Of a stretch of 19,685 bases of DNA, positions 1 to 7,372 are shown piece by piece. The notes under the pieces are model-generated. The model was not told the DNA's origin, did no database searches, and saw only the letters and a program-made list of their open reading frames with translations. Position numbers and translations under genes: made by a program. Numbering within the stretch: the stretch's first letter is position 1; the number at the start of each line of letters is the position of its first letter. This DNA comes from JBKHJA01 sp046538375 (GTDB lineage Bacteria; Acidobacteriota; Aminicenantia; Aminicenantales; Aminicenantaceae), in assembly GCA_046538375.1 (NCBI GenBank), contig JBKHJA010000049.1, forward strand, positions 1 through 19,685, read 5' to 3'.

Positions 1-31
1 TGTACCCATCCATGTTTCATCTGTCTTATCT

Positions 32-106
32 GAGTATGCTCAAACATACTCGGCGGCCGATTTCATCGGCTGCCCTCGATGGACGATTCAGGAAGGCTAA
101 ACCTTC
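32..106. repeat. cluster of three consecutive hairpins in leading intergenic DNA
   Basis: Three inverted repeats follow one another. GAGTATG (32-38) pairs with CATACTC (45-51). GGCGGCCGAT (52-61) pairs with ATCGGCTGCC (65-74) over a three-base loop, with one G-T wobble. GAAGG (92-96) pairs with CCTTC (102-106). The middle stem is strong, but no T-run follows it, so it is not a classical terminator. The stretch stays open in the frame of the downstream gene, but that gene's promoter and ribosome site lie after it, so I read it as non-coding, structured DNA, possibly a dispersed intergenic palindrome. Confidence 0.5.
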
Positions 107-179
107 AATGGTCGCTTCAGCCATCCCCAAACAACTTTTTACCCCGGAAAAAAAGATTCTTACAAAGGTTCCCAAAGAC

Positions 180-208
180 TTGCCAATCCATGAGGGCGGT
201 GTTACTAT
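180..208 (+). promoter_or_regulatory. sigma70-type promoter of the M20 peptidase-cutA unit
   Basis: TTGCCA (180-185) and TACTAT (203-208) are separated by exactly 17 bases. The predicted start of transcription, near 215, lies just before the ribosome site at 218-228. This supports starting the gene at 231 rather than at any upstream codon. Confidence 0.55.
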
Positions 209-230
209 TTTGATCAAAAGGAGAGAGGAT

Positions 231-1460
231 ATGAGTTATTTCGACCAAATCGCCGATAGGATCGATTCCTTCCGGGATGAGATGATCGATATGCAAATAA
301 AACTTTGCTCCATTCCAGCCATTTCCCCCGCCAGTGGAGGGGAAGGTGAAGCCAAAAAGGCCCAGGTTTTGCTCGATTTTTTGAAAAAAACAGGATTCAC
401 GGACATCGAAGTGGTCAAGGCTCCTGACCTGGACACCCCATCTGGTTACCGCCCCAATATCCTTGCCTTTTACAGAGGAAAAAGTTCTTCCAAGACCATA
501 TGGATCATGACCCACATGGATGTGGTTCCTCCTGGAGAGCTGGCCCAATGGAGAGGGGGCCCCTTCAAGACCTGGATAGAAAAGGGGAAGATTTTTGGGC
601 GAGGAGTGGAGGATAACCAACAAGATATGGTGGCCTCTCTTTTTGCGGTTAAGGCCTTTCATGAACAAGGCATCAAGCCCCAATATGACGTGGGCATTGC
701 CTTAGTGGCCGATGAAGAGACAGGCAGTGGAAAAGGAATCGACTACGTTCTCGAACAATCCAATCCTTTCCGCAAGCAGGACTTGATCATCGTACCGGAT
801 GCCGGGAATGAGGATGGCACTATGATCGAGGTGGCAGAAAAAAGCATCCTCTGGCTCAAGTTTAAAACTTTGGGAAAACAGGCCCATGGCTCTACTCCTG
901 AAAAAGGGATCAACAGCTTTAAGGCCGCTTCGTTTTTGATCACTGAGCTGAACAACCTCTACCAAATTTTCCCTGAAAAAGATCCTCTTTTTTCTCCACC
1001 CTCATCCACTTTTGAACCCACCAAGAAAGAAGCCAATGTTCCCAATATCAATACCATTCCTGGAGAAGATGTTTTCTACATGGATTCCCGCATTCTGCCT
1101 AAATACACAGTGGAAGAGGTGGAAGCAAAAATCAAAAAAATGGTAAAAAAAATCGAGAACCAATTCAAAGTGAAAATAACCGTTTCAGAGGATCAAAAAG
1201 CTGCGGCTGCTCCTCCCACTTCAGCTGAGGCTTCTGTGGTCAAGGCTCTAAAAAAAGCCATCAAAACGGTTTATAAAAAAGAAGGAAAAGCAGTGGGGAT
1301 AGGCGGAGGCACGGTGGCTGCGCTCTTCCGGAGAGCGGGATTCGAGGCAGCATGCTGGGCTAAGCTGGATGAAACAGCCCATCAGCCCAATGAATACTGC
1401 ATCATCGACAACATGGTGGGAGACGCCAAGGTTTTTGCTCAAATATTTCTTCAAGAATAA
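231..1460 (+). CDS. M20 family zinc metallopeptidase (ArgE/DapE-like)
   Basis: This is a 409-residue hydrolase of the M20 (ArgE/DapE/carboxypeptidase G2) family, which cleaves amide bonds of peptides or N-acyl amino acids with two zinc ions. The family's motifs are present: THMDVVPPGE with metal ligand H95 and D97, GRGVEDNQQ with bridging D128, ADEETGS with catalytic E162 and ligand E163, D190 in VPDAGNEDG, and H384 in TAHQPNEY. The central part after about residue 205 (KFKTLGKQAHGSTP) is the dimerisation domain. The frame is open back to 12, but ATG 231 has AAGGAG seven bases upstream and follows a promoter, so the earlier part is excluded. cutA follows after 46 bases. The exact substrate cannot be read from sequence; succinyl-diaminopimelate, a dipeptide or another acyl amino acid are all possible. 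Confidence 0.9.
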   Translation: MSYFDQIADRIDSFRDEMIDMQIKLCSIPAISPASGGEGEAKKAQVLLDFLKKTGFTDIEVVKAPDLDTPSGYRPNILAFYRGKSSSKTIWIMTHMDVVPPGELAQWRGGPFKTWIEKGKIFGRGVEDNQQDMVASLFAVKAFHEQGIKPQYDVGIALVADEETGSGKGIDYVLEQSNPFRKQDLIIVPDAGNEDGTMIEVAEKSILWLKFKTLGKQAHGSTPEKGINSFKAASFLITELNNLYQIFPEKDPLFSPPSSTFEPTKKEANVPNINTIPGEDVFYMDSRILPKYTVEEVEAKIKKMVKKIENQFKVKITVSEDQKAAAAPPTSAEASVVKALKKAIKTVYKKEGKAVGIGGGTVAALFRRAGFEAACWAKLDETAHQPNEYCIIDNMVGDAKVFAQIFLQE

Positions 1461-1506
1461 CCTGCTGTGGCTGAATGAAATAAACGGCCAGGGAGGAATG
1501 AGGGTG

Positions 1507-1830
1507 ATGAAATACATATTTGTTTTGACCACTGTCCCGGACCAGAAAACAGGGGAAAAAATTGCCCGCAGTTTGGTAGGAGAGAGGCTGGCTGCCTGTG
1601 TCAACACCACTGCTGCCTGTAAATCTCTTTTCCGATGGGAGGGGAAAGTGACTGAGGAGCAAGAATTCATTCTGTTCATCAAAACAAGGGACCATCTTTT
1701 TAATAAACTCCAAGAGAAAATTGTGCAGCTCCATCCCTACGACACACCCGAGGTCATTGCTTTCCCCATCCGGTATGGCCATCCAAAATATCTGGACTGG
1801 ATAGATAAACAGACAAAAACAAAACCATAA
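1507..1830 (+). CDS. cutA: CutA1-like divalent cation tolerance protein
   Basis: The 107-residue product matches the usual size of the trimeric, ferredoxin-like CutA1 proteins, which bind divalent metals and are linked in E. coli to copper tolerance; their molecular role remains poorly defined. Visible hallmarks are LTTVPDQKTGEKIA at the N-terminus, ERLAACVN (residues 26-33), EFILFIKT in the central strand, and HPYDTPEVIAFPI (76-88) followed by YLDWI. Two in-frame ATGs compete: 1498 sits directly against GGAGGA, whereas 1507 lies ten bases past GGAGG and gives the normal CutA N-terminus, so 1507 is preferred. The gene is probably co-transcribed with the M20 peptidase and converges on the deacetylase gene 32 bases downstream. 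Confidence 0.9.
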   Translation: MKYIFVLTTVPDQKTGEKIARSLVGERLAACVNTTAACKSLFRWEGKVTEEQEFILFIKTRDHLFNKLQEKIVQLHPYDTPEVIAFPIRYGHPKYLDWIDKQTKTKP

Positions 1831-1862
1831 AAGGGAAAAGAGCAGAAGGTTTTGCTGGGCGT

Positions 1863-2810
1863 TTAGGAGTATTTTCTCTGTATCTTCTGGGCGATTTTGA
1901 TAGTATTCAGATGAGCAGCCGCAGAATCTCGGACATCAAAAGCGTAACCTCCGGCTAAAAGGATAACCACGGGAATCTGAAGTTCCCTAGCTCCCTCTAT
2001 GATCATCCTGTCTCTCTTTTTGAGTCCGTCCAGGGAAACATTCAAACCGCCCAGCTGATCATTCTTATAGGGATCAGAACCAGCAAGATAATAAATGAGG
2101 TCAGGCTTGAATTCTTTATAGATCCGCGGGATATGAGAGCTCAGCATGGAAAGATATTTATCATCCCCGTCACCTGACCATAATCCTAAATCGAGAGAAC
2201 TGGGTTCCTTCTGAGCAGGATAAAGATCCATCTGATGGAGGGAAAAAGTGTACACATAGTCTTTTCCAGAAAAAATAAAAGCCGTTCCGTTTCCCTGATG
2301 GACATCACAATCCACCACCATGGCTCTCTCCATCTTCCCTTCCTTTTTCATTTTCTCTACAGCAACAGCCACATCATGGACCACACAGAAGCCTTCTCCA
2401 TGATCAGGAAAGGCATGATGAAATCCGCCCCCAATATGAACGCACAATCCTTCAGCCAGGGCTATCCGGGAAGCGAGAATGGTTCCTCCCACATGGAGCA
2501 AAGCAAACTTCATCAGGTCTGGAGAATAGGGCAGCTCCATGGCCAATATTTCAGATGGTGAGAGATTGCCTGTCCTCAACTTTCTCAGATACTTTGGAGT
2601 ATGAACCAAAAGAAGGTCTTCTTCTTTGGCTGGCTGGGGAGAAACCACTGATTTTTTTTTTGCTCCCCAATGGAGAAGCCTTTCATAAATGATTCTGTAT
2701 TTCTCTACTGGAAAAACATGATTTCCGAGATCGACCAGCCAGTAGTCCTGACTGTAAATGAACTTGAAAGGGAACTTTTTTCTCTGCCACAGTTTGAATA
2801 AACCTTTCAT
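1863..2810 (-). CDS. histone deacetylase superfamily (AcuC-like) zinc amidohydrolase
   Basis: A 315-residue member of the HDAC/acetoin-utilisation/acetylpolyamine amidohydrolase superfamily, which removes acetyl or similar groups from lysine or amines using one zinc. The catalytic His pair is H131-H132 in GGGFHHAF; zinc ligands are D169 and H171 in DCDVHQGNGTA and D246 in YLAGSDPYKND; the transition-state tyrosine is Y289 in AGGYAF. The DVHQGNG form is that of the class IV-like bacterial subgroup rather than DVHHGNG. One oddity is GFCVVHDVAVA, where family members normally have Asn (GFCxxND) at the position of H145. No Shine-Dalgarno is visible before ATG 2810, and a weak promoter sits so close that the mRNA may be almost leaderless. 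The natural substrate (for example acetyl-lysine protein or polyamine) is unknown. Confidence 0.88.
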   Translation of the reverse strand: MKGLFKLWQRKKFPFKFIYSQDYWLVDLGNHVFPVEKYRIIYERLLHWGAKKKSVVSPQPAKEEDLLLVHTPKYLRKLRTGNLSPSEILAMELPYSPDLMKFALLHVGGTILASRIALAEGLCVHIGGGFHHAFPDHGEGFCVVHDVAVAVEKMKKEGKMERAMVVDCDVHQGNGTAFIFSGKDYVYTFSLHQMDLYPAQKEPSSLDLGLWSGDGDDKYLSMLSSHIPRIYKEFKPDLIYYLAGSDPYKNDQLGGLNVSLDGLKKRDRMIIEGARELQIPVVILLAGGYAFDVRDSAAAHLNTIKIAQKIQRKYS

Positions 2811-2822
2811 CCGGACTCTTAA

Positions 2823-2851
2823 AAAATACCAGAAAAAGCCAATCCGGTAAA
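2823..2851 (-). promoter_or_regulatory. weak candidate promoter of the deacetylase gene
   Basis: Read on the minus strand, TTTACC (2851-2846) and TATTTT (2828-2823) are 17 bases apart. Both hexamers match consensus at only four of six positions. Transcription would begin about six bases before ATG 2810, which fits the missing ribosome site. Confidence 0.3.
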
Positions 2852-2864
2852 CTGACGGATTCGA

Positions 2865-2984
2865 ATGGAAATATCTGCACTCATGAACGTCACCAGAAAA
2901 AAGATGCTTCTACTGGGATTCAAACAATGGTGGATTTATAAAAACGGCGAAACACTTCTTGAAGTTTACCAAAAAATGAATTAG
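2865..2984 (+). CDS. possible 39-residue small protein
   Basis: The 226-base gap between the divergent deacetylase and proline dehydrogenase genes contains an ORF that begins MEISALMNVTRKKMLLLGF and ends in EVYQKMN, with a second in-frame ATG at 2883. The predicted peptide is basic at the N-terminus, has a short hydrophobic patch (MLLLGF), two tryptophans and a helical-looking tail. I do not recognise a family. No good Shine-Dalgarno precedes either ATG, so translation is uncertain. It could be a real short protein, an upstream ORF affecting the dehydrogenase 52 bases downstream, or chance. Confidence 0.25.
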   Translation: MEISALMNVTRKKMLLLGFKQWWIYKNGETLLEVYQKMN

Positions 2985-3036
2985 TTTTGCTTTTATAAAT
3001 GCTTTGATATTTGTCATGACCTGAAAGGACTTACCG

Positions 3037-3948
3037 ATGAGTTTGAAAGGATTTATTATCAATCTCGCTCCCACTTCCCTGGTTAAGCTCTTTGCCAGCC
3101 CTTATGTGGCCGGAGACAGCATTGAAGCGGCCACAGCCGCGGCCCAGAGCTCCTGGGAAGAGAGACAGGTGTGCTCCACCATAGACCTTCTGGGCGAGGA
3201 ATTGGAAAGCGATGAGGAAGTCCGGTACACTATCCATGTTTACCACAGACTGATCGACACCCTGGGACGCCAGCCCTATGCCACCATTTCCTTAAAGCCC
3301 AGCCAGCTGGGAAGCCACCGGGGTACAGAACACTGTCAAAAAGTCATCCAAGGAATCATATCTTACGCAGAACGCTGTGATATCAAAGTCACCATGGATA
3401 TGGAGGATCATAATTTTACCGAAATGACCCTGGCCATTTTTCATGCTCTGCATAAAGAACATCCTACCTTTGGCACTGTACTGCAGTCCCGCCTATTTCG
3501 TACCGAACAGGACATAAAAGCGCTAAAAGGCATGAACGCCCGCATCCGGATTTGTATCGGCATTTACAATGAACCAAAAGAAATCGCCCTTCAACACAAG
3601 CCCGATATGAAAAAGAAACTTCTCCAGCATGTGGAACTTCTGTTCAAGGAAGGGCATTATCCTGAAATAGCCAGTCACGATGAAGCTGTTGTCCACGAAG
3701 CCCTTAATATCGCTGAAAGATTGAACATGAAAAAGGAGCAGTACGAGGTCCAAATGCTGATGGGAGTTCCTAAGCAGGCCTTTCAGGATGAGCTCATCCG
3801 CAACGGAATCCTTGTCCGCCTGTACGTCCCTTTTTCTGAAGAATGGAAATATGCCACAGCCTACTGCAAAAGAAGACTGGCTGCCAATCCAGCCATGGGT
3901 GGTTATATTTTGAAAAATATTTTGCACAAGAGCAGGGGGAAGCAGTAG
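3037..3948 (+). CDS. proline dehydrogenase family flavoprotein
   Basis: The 303-residue product has the size and fold signature of stand-alone bacterial proline dehydrogenase, an FAD TIM barrel that oxidises proline to pyrroline-5-carboxylate and passes electrons to quinone. Recognisable barrel elements are ISLKPSQLG (K87), VTMDMEDH (D121), VLQSRLFRT (Q150), IASHD (211-215), EVQMLMG (E237) and the substrate-binding arginine pair R279-R280 in YCKRRLAANP near the C-terminus. The strand usually written VKGAY is RICIGIYNEP here, so the FAD-contacting Lys is replaced by I174. ATG 3037 has AAAGGA seven bases upstream. No pyrroline-5-carboxylate dehydrogenase gene is nearby, so the second step must be encoded elsewhere or the substrate differs. 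Confidence 0.85.
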   Translation: MSLKGFIINLAPTSLVKLFASPYVAGDSIEAATAAAQSSWEERQVCSTIDLLGEELESDEEVRYTIHVYHRLIDTLGRQPYATISLKPSQLGSHRGTEHCQKVIQGIISYAERCDIKVTMDMEDHNFTEMTLAIFHALHKEHPTFGTVLQSRLFRTEQDIKALKGMNARIRICIGIYNEPKEIALQHKPDMKKKLLQHVELLFKEGHYPEIASHDEAVVHEALNIAERLNMKKEQYEVQMLMGVPKQAFQDELIRNGILVRLYVPFSEEWKYATAYCKRRLAANPAMGGYILKNILHKSRGKQ

Positions 3949-3995
3949 TTTCCACCCCTTTTCTGGTAAATTTTACCTATGAAATGAGATTTCTT

Positions 3996-6716
3996 TCACT
4001 TCCCGCCCTGCTGTCTTTCTTTTAAAGCGATCTGGGCTGCAGCTAACCGGGCGATAGGCACTTGATAGGCAGAACAACTGACATAGTCCAGTCCAATCTG
4101 ATGACAGAAGAAAATAGAGCGGGGATCTCCTCCATGGACTCCGCAGATGCCTATTTTAAGATCAGGTCTGCTCTGACGTCCTTTCTCCACAGCCCACCTC
4201 ATAAGCTCTCCCACTCCATCCTGATCCACCGTCATAAAAGGATTATCTTTCCAGATGCCGTGGACCAAATAGTGGTTGATAAATCCCACCCCATCGTCTC
4301 GAGATATTCCATAGGTGGTCTGGGTGAGGTCATTGGTCCCGAAAGAGAAAAACTCTGCCTGCTTGGCGATTTCATCAGCGGTGATGGCAGCTCGAGGAAT
4401 TTCGATCATGGTTCCTACCGAATATTCACACTTGACCTTATGTTTTTCCATGGCCTCTTCCGCCGCTTTCACGATTACCTGTTTCTGATTCTCGAACTCC
4501 TCCGCAGCTCCCACCAGAGGGACCATGATTTCTGGATACACCCTGCCGCCCTCCTTGACAACCTGACAGGCTGCTTCAAAAATAGCTCCGGCCTGCATTT
4601 CAATGACTTCAGGATAAGTGATCCCCAGGCGGCACCCCCGGTGACCCAGCATAGGATTAAATTCAGAAAGGGCCTTGACCCGCTCCAGAAGTTTTTCCAA
4701 TGAACGGATCCTCTTTTTTTCTGGATTTTTAGAGGCTTTCAATTCCGCTATTTTGACCATCAGATCTTCTTTTCGGGGTAAAAATTCATGAAGAGGGGGA
4801 TCAATAGTGCGGATGGTCACCGGATGACCCTTCATCTCTTTAAATAAATCATAAAAATCTTCTCTCTGGAATGGCAAAAGCTTATCCAGTGCTTTCCGTC
4901 TTTCTTCTTCCTCCTCGGATAAGATCATCTCTTTGATGAACGGAAGTCTCTTTTTTTCAAAAAACATATGTTCTGTCCGGGCCAGCCCTATGCCTTCTGC
5001 TCCGAAGGCAAAAGCCATGCGGGCATCCTCGGGAGTATCAGCATTGGCCCTCACTTTCAGCTTCCTCACCTTATCAGCCCAGGCGAGAAATTTGGTGAAA
5101 TACTGATAAACCTCTGACTGCTCAGGCTTCAACTCGCCTCTTATCACCTGAATAACAGCCGAGGGCTTGGTTTTTATCTGTCCGTCGAGGACTTCCCCGG
5201 TGATTCCATCGATGGAGATCCAGTCTCCTTCCTTCACCCTCTTTTTTTCTATTTGGAAAAATTCCCCTTTTTCATTCAGCTTTATCCTGTCACAGCCCAC
5301 CACGCAGGGTTTGCCCATCTGGCGCCCCACCACCGCAGCATGAGAGGTCATCCCTCCTGTGGCGGTGAGGATGCCCTGAGAGGCGTTCATGCCATGAATA
5401 TCATCAGGAGATGTTTCTTCTCTGACTAGAATCACTGCTTCTCCCTTTTCCTGCCAGGAAACGGCATCCTCGGCCAAGAAAACCACCTGGCCGGTGGCAG
5501 CACCAGGTGAAGCAGCCAGACCTTCAGCCAGAACTTCATGTTTTTTCTTTTCCTGGGCATCAAATACAGGATGAAGAAGCTGGTCCAGGGCACCGGCTTC
5601 AACCATCATCAGCGCTTCTTCCTGGCTGACCAAACCTTCCTCAACCATGTCCACAGCAATCTTCACCGCCGCCAGTCCTGTTCTTTTTCCGTCTCTTGTC
5701 TGAAGCATATAAAGCTTACCTTCCTGGACTGTAAATTCAAAATCCTGAACATCATGGTAATGTTTCTCTAAACGCTCGGTGATTTCTGTCAGTTCATCAT
5801 ACACTTCAGGCATCTCTTCTTTCATGGCCTTTAGCGGGGAAGGAGTTCTCACTCCTGCCACCACATCTTCACCCTGAGCGTTGATCAAATACTCACCGTA
5901 TAACTCCTTTACGCCTGTAGCCGGATTTCTGGTGAAGCCTACTCCAGTGGCTGACTTTTCTCCAAAATTTCCAAAAACCATCATCTGCACGTTCACGGCT
6001 GTGCCCAAGTCTTGGGGGATGTGATTCAAACGGCGGTAAGTGATGGCCCGAGGATTGTTCCAGGATTTAAAAACAGCCCCAACAGCCATAAACAACTGCT
6101 CTTCTGCTTCCTGGGGGAAATCCTTTCCGGTCTCCTGTTTGATCAACTTTTTGTATTCAGAGAGAAGCTCTTCCAACGCCTCTTCTGAAAGCTGATAGTC
6201 ATATTCGATGTTGAGTTTTTTCTTTTTACCCTGAAGAATCTGCTCGAATTTCCGCTTGGGCACTCCCATCACCACATCGCCAAACATGTGCAGCAGCCGG
6301 CGATAACAATCCAGGGCAAACCTCCGGTCTCCGCTTTTGCGGGCCAGCCCTGCTACAGTCTTATCATTAAGGCCCAAGTTCAATACTGTATCCATCATTC
6401 CGGGCATAGAAAACCTGGCTCCAGAACGAACAGATACCAGAAGGGGATTTTGTTCATCTCCTAATTTTTGCCCGGTTAAATCCTCCAGCTTTTTTAGATT
6501 GGAAAGAACTTCCTCATTCACCTCAGCAGGAATTTTTTCTTCCTTCTGAGAGAAACGGGTGCAAACTTCTGTGGAAATGGTAAAGCCAGGAGGGACGGGC
6601 AGCCCGATTCCTGCCATCTCAGCCAGATTTGCGCCCTTTCCCCCTAGGATATCTTTCATATCCCTGTTGCCGTCAGCCTGACCTTGGGCGAAAAAGTACA
6701 CCTGTTTACCGCTCAT
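3996..6716 (-). CDS. ppdK: pyruvate, phosphate dikinase
   Basis: The 906-residue enzyme interconverts ATP, phosphate and pyruvate with AMP, pyrophosphate and phosphoenolpyruvate in the cytosol, typically for PP-linked glycolysis or gluconeogenesis in anaerobes. Domain order is complete. The ATP-grasp domain has GGKGANLAEM, SVRSGARFSMPGMMDT and FTRNPATG. The swivelling phosphohistidine domain has TATGGMTSHAAVVGRQMGKP with H459. The PEP/pyruvate barrel has GLARTEHMFF, GTNDLTQTTYG and YVSCSAY with the acid-base C881. Two departures stand out: GICGVHGGDP has V860 where the family has Glu, and the usual SCSPFRVP is SCSAYQVP. ATG 6716 is preceded at seven bases by AAGGAG. It is a single-gene unit with its own promoter, convergent with the proline dehydrogenase gene 47 bases away. 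Confidence 0.96.
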   Translation of the reverse strand: MSGKQVYFFAQGQADGNRDMKDILGGKGANLAEMAGIGLPVPPGFTISTEVCTRFSQKEEKIPAEVNEEVLSNLKKLEDLTGQKLGDEQNPLLVSVRSGARFSMPGMMDTVLNLGLNDKTVAGLARKSGDRRFALDCYRRLLHMFGDVVMGVPKRKFEQILQGKKKKLNIEYDYQLSEEALEELLSEYKKLIKQETGKDFPQEAEEQLFMAVGAVFKSWNNPRAITYRRLNHIPQDLGTAVNVQMMVFGNFGEKSATGVGFTRNPATGVKELYGEYLINAQGEDVVAGVRTPSPLKAMKEEMPEVYDELTEITERLEKHYHDVQDFEFTVQEGKLYMLQTRDGKRTGLAAVKIAVDMVEEGLVSQEEALMMVEAGALDQLLHPVFDAQEKKKHEVLAEGLAASPGAATGQVVFLAEDAVSWQEKGEAVILVREETSPDDIHGMNASQGILTATGGMTSHAAVVGRQMGKPCVVGCDRIKLNEKGEFFQIEKKRVKEGDWISIDGITGEVLDGQIKTKPSAVIQVIRGELKPEQSEVYQYFTKFLAWADKVRKLKVRANADTPEDARMAFAFGAEGIGLARTEHMFFEKKRLPFIKEMILSEEEEERRKALDKLLPFQREDFYDLFKEMKGHPVTIRTIDPPLHEFLPRKEDLMVKIAELKASKNPEKKRIRSLEKLLERVKALSEFNPMLGHRGCRLGITYPEVIEMQAGAIFEAACQVVKEGGRVYPEIMVPLVGAAEEFENQKQVIVKAAEEAMEKHKVKCEYSVGTMIEIPRAAITADEIAKQAEFFSFGTNDLTQTTYGISRDDGVGFINHYLVHGIWKDNPFMTVDQDGVGELMRWAVEKGRQSRPDLKIGICGVHGGDPRSIFFCHQIGLDYVSCSAYQVPIARLAAAQIALKERQQGGK

Positions 6717-6761
6717 GTTCTCACTCCTTGCAGAAAAATGTAATAATGAGAGTGGTTCTAT

Positions 6762-6790
6762 ATAATATCATTCCTTGGCTTTTCACGCAA
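6762..6790 (-). promoter_or_regulatory. sigma70-type promoter of ppdK
   Basis: On the minus strand TTGCGT (6790-6785) and TATTAT (6767-6762) are 17 bases apart. Transcription would start near 6755, leaving a leader of about 39 bases with AAGGAG at 6729-6724. Confidence 0.6.
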
Positions 6791-6792
6791 AA

Positions 6793-6857
6793 TTCAGAGG
6801 GAGTGAGCATTTCTTTTTCCGTGATAGGGGGTGAGGGAGGGGGGTCGTCAGCACGCT
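6793..6857. repeat. dispersed repeat, copy 1
   Basis: Positions 6818-6857 (TCCGTGATA ... GTCAGCACGCT) match 12398-12437 without gaps at 35 of 40 bases. The part upstream, starting TTCAGAGGGA at 6793, recurs 132 bases later at 6925 in degenerate form. This is direct evidence of a short repeat family in the genome; its mobility or function is unknown. Confidence 0.7.
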
Positions 6858-6881
6858 TATTTTCCCCTCATCCCTCACCCC
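6828..6881. terminator. long G/C-rich hairpin between the MauE gene and ppdK
   Basis: GGGGTGAGGGA (6828-6838) pairs perfectly with TCCCTCACCCC (6871-6881), and the adjoining G-run and CCCC can extend the stem. It lies just downstream of the aminotransferase-rhodanese-MauE operon and upstream of the ppdK promoter, so it could end transcription or insulate the units. The left arm is part of dispersed repeat copy 1, and no clean T-run follows, so the terminator role is an inference. Confidence 0.4.
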
Positions 6882-6924
6882 ATACAATCAGTATTCATAA
6901 TCATCACGGTTTTGGTGATGCTTC

Positions 6925-6967
6925 TTCAGAGGGAAGGAGACTTCCGCTTCCGTAATAGGGAGTGGGG
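6925..6967. repeat. dispersed repeat, degenerate copy 3, inside a gene end
   Basis: TTCAGAGGGA (6925-6934) and TCCGTAATAGGGAGTGGG (6949-6966) repeat, in the same order and with similar spacing, the blocks TTCAGAGGGA at 6793 and TCCGTGATAGGGGGTGAG at 6818. It encodes, on the other strand, the stop codon and last residues of the MauE-like gene. Confidence 0.5.
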
Positions 6968-7372
6968 TTTGGGTGATAAAAAGACAATCAAGGCTAAAAA
7001 AAGCAAAGCACCATCTGTCAATATCAACTTATAATCCACTTTCTGGCTGAACCCTCCGAAGCATCCGCAATCTATATCCATCCCTCTGATCACAGTAGCA
7101 GAAATCAAAACCAAAAAGGAAACCAGGAGCAAACAAAGGATGAGAGAAGCCGAACGGCGGAACAGTCCCAAAACAAGAAGGGAACCACTGATAATTTCCA
7201 CCCACGGCAGAACCAAGGCCAGAAATAAGGATATTCCATCAGGAAAAGCCCTGTAATTGGCAATGCTCTGGGCAAAATCTAACGGATCCAGTATTTTCAG
7301 AAGGCCTGCCCAGATGAACATTCCTCCTAACACCAGACGGAAAACAAAAAGAACATACCTATTGTGGATCAT
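6926..7372 (-). CDS. MauE/DoxX family redox-associated membrane protein
   Basis: A 148-residue integral membrane protein with about four transmembrane helices (roughly 6-26, 47-68, 72-95 and 116-133). It carries the signature GMDIDCGCFGG, with C102 and C104, typical of the MauE/DoxX group that acts with thioredoxin-like or sulfur-transfer partners at the membrane. The start chosen, ATG 7372, overlaps the end of the rhodanese gene by 14 bases and suggests translational coupling; a TTG at 7423 would add 17 charged residues that do not fit the family N-terminus. The last 14 or so residues, very basic and Ser/Pro-rich, are encoded by a dispersed repeat and are probably an acquired tail. Role inferred: maintaining or passing electrons to thiol/persulfide chemistry with the neighbouring rhodanese. 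Confidence 0.82.
   Translation of the reverse strand: MIHNRYVLFVFRLVLGGMFIWAGLLKILDPLDFAQSIANYRAFPDGISLFLALVLPWVEIISGSLLVLGLFRRSASLILCLLLVSFLVLISATVIRGMDIDCGCFGGFSQKVDYKLILTDGALLFLALIVFLSPKPHSLLRKRKSPSL

Noticed and set aside
12..230. N-terminal extension of the M20 peptidase
   Set aside because: The frame is open, but it runs through hairpins, does not fit the family N-terminus, and lies upstream of a promoter and the ribosome site for ATG 231.
3963..3979. Terminator between proline dehydrogenase and ppdK
   Set aside because: GGTAAA-T-TTTACC is a palindrome, but it is A/T-rich, has a one-base loop and lacks a following T-run.
4062..4703. 213-codon frame antisense to ppdK
   Set aside because: It lies inside conserved dikinase codons; its composition is that of a mirror of the real gene.
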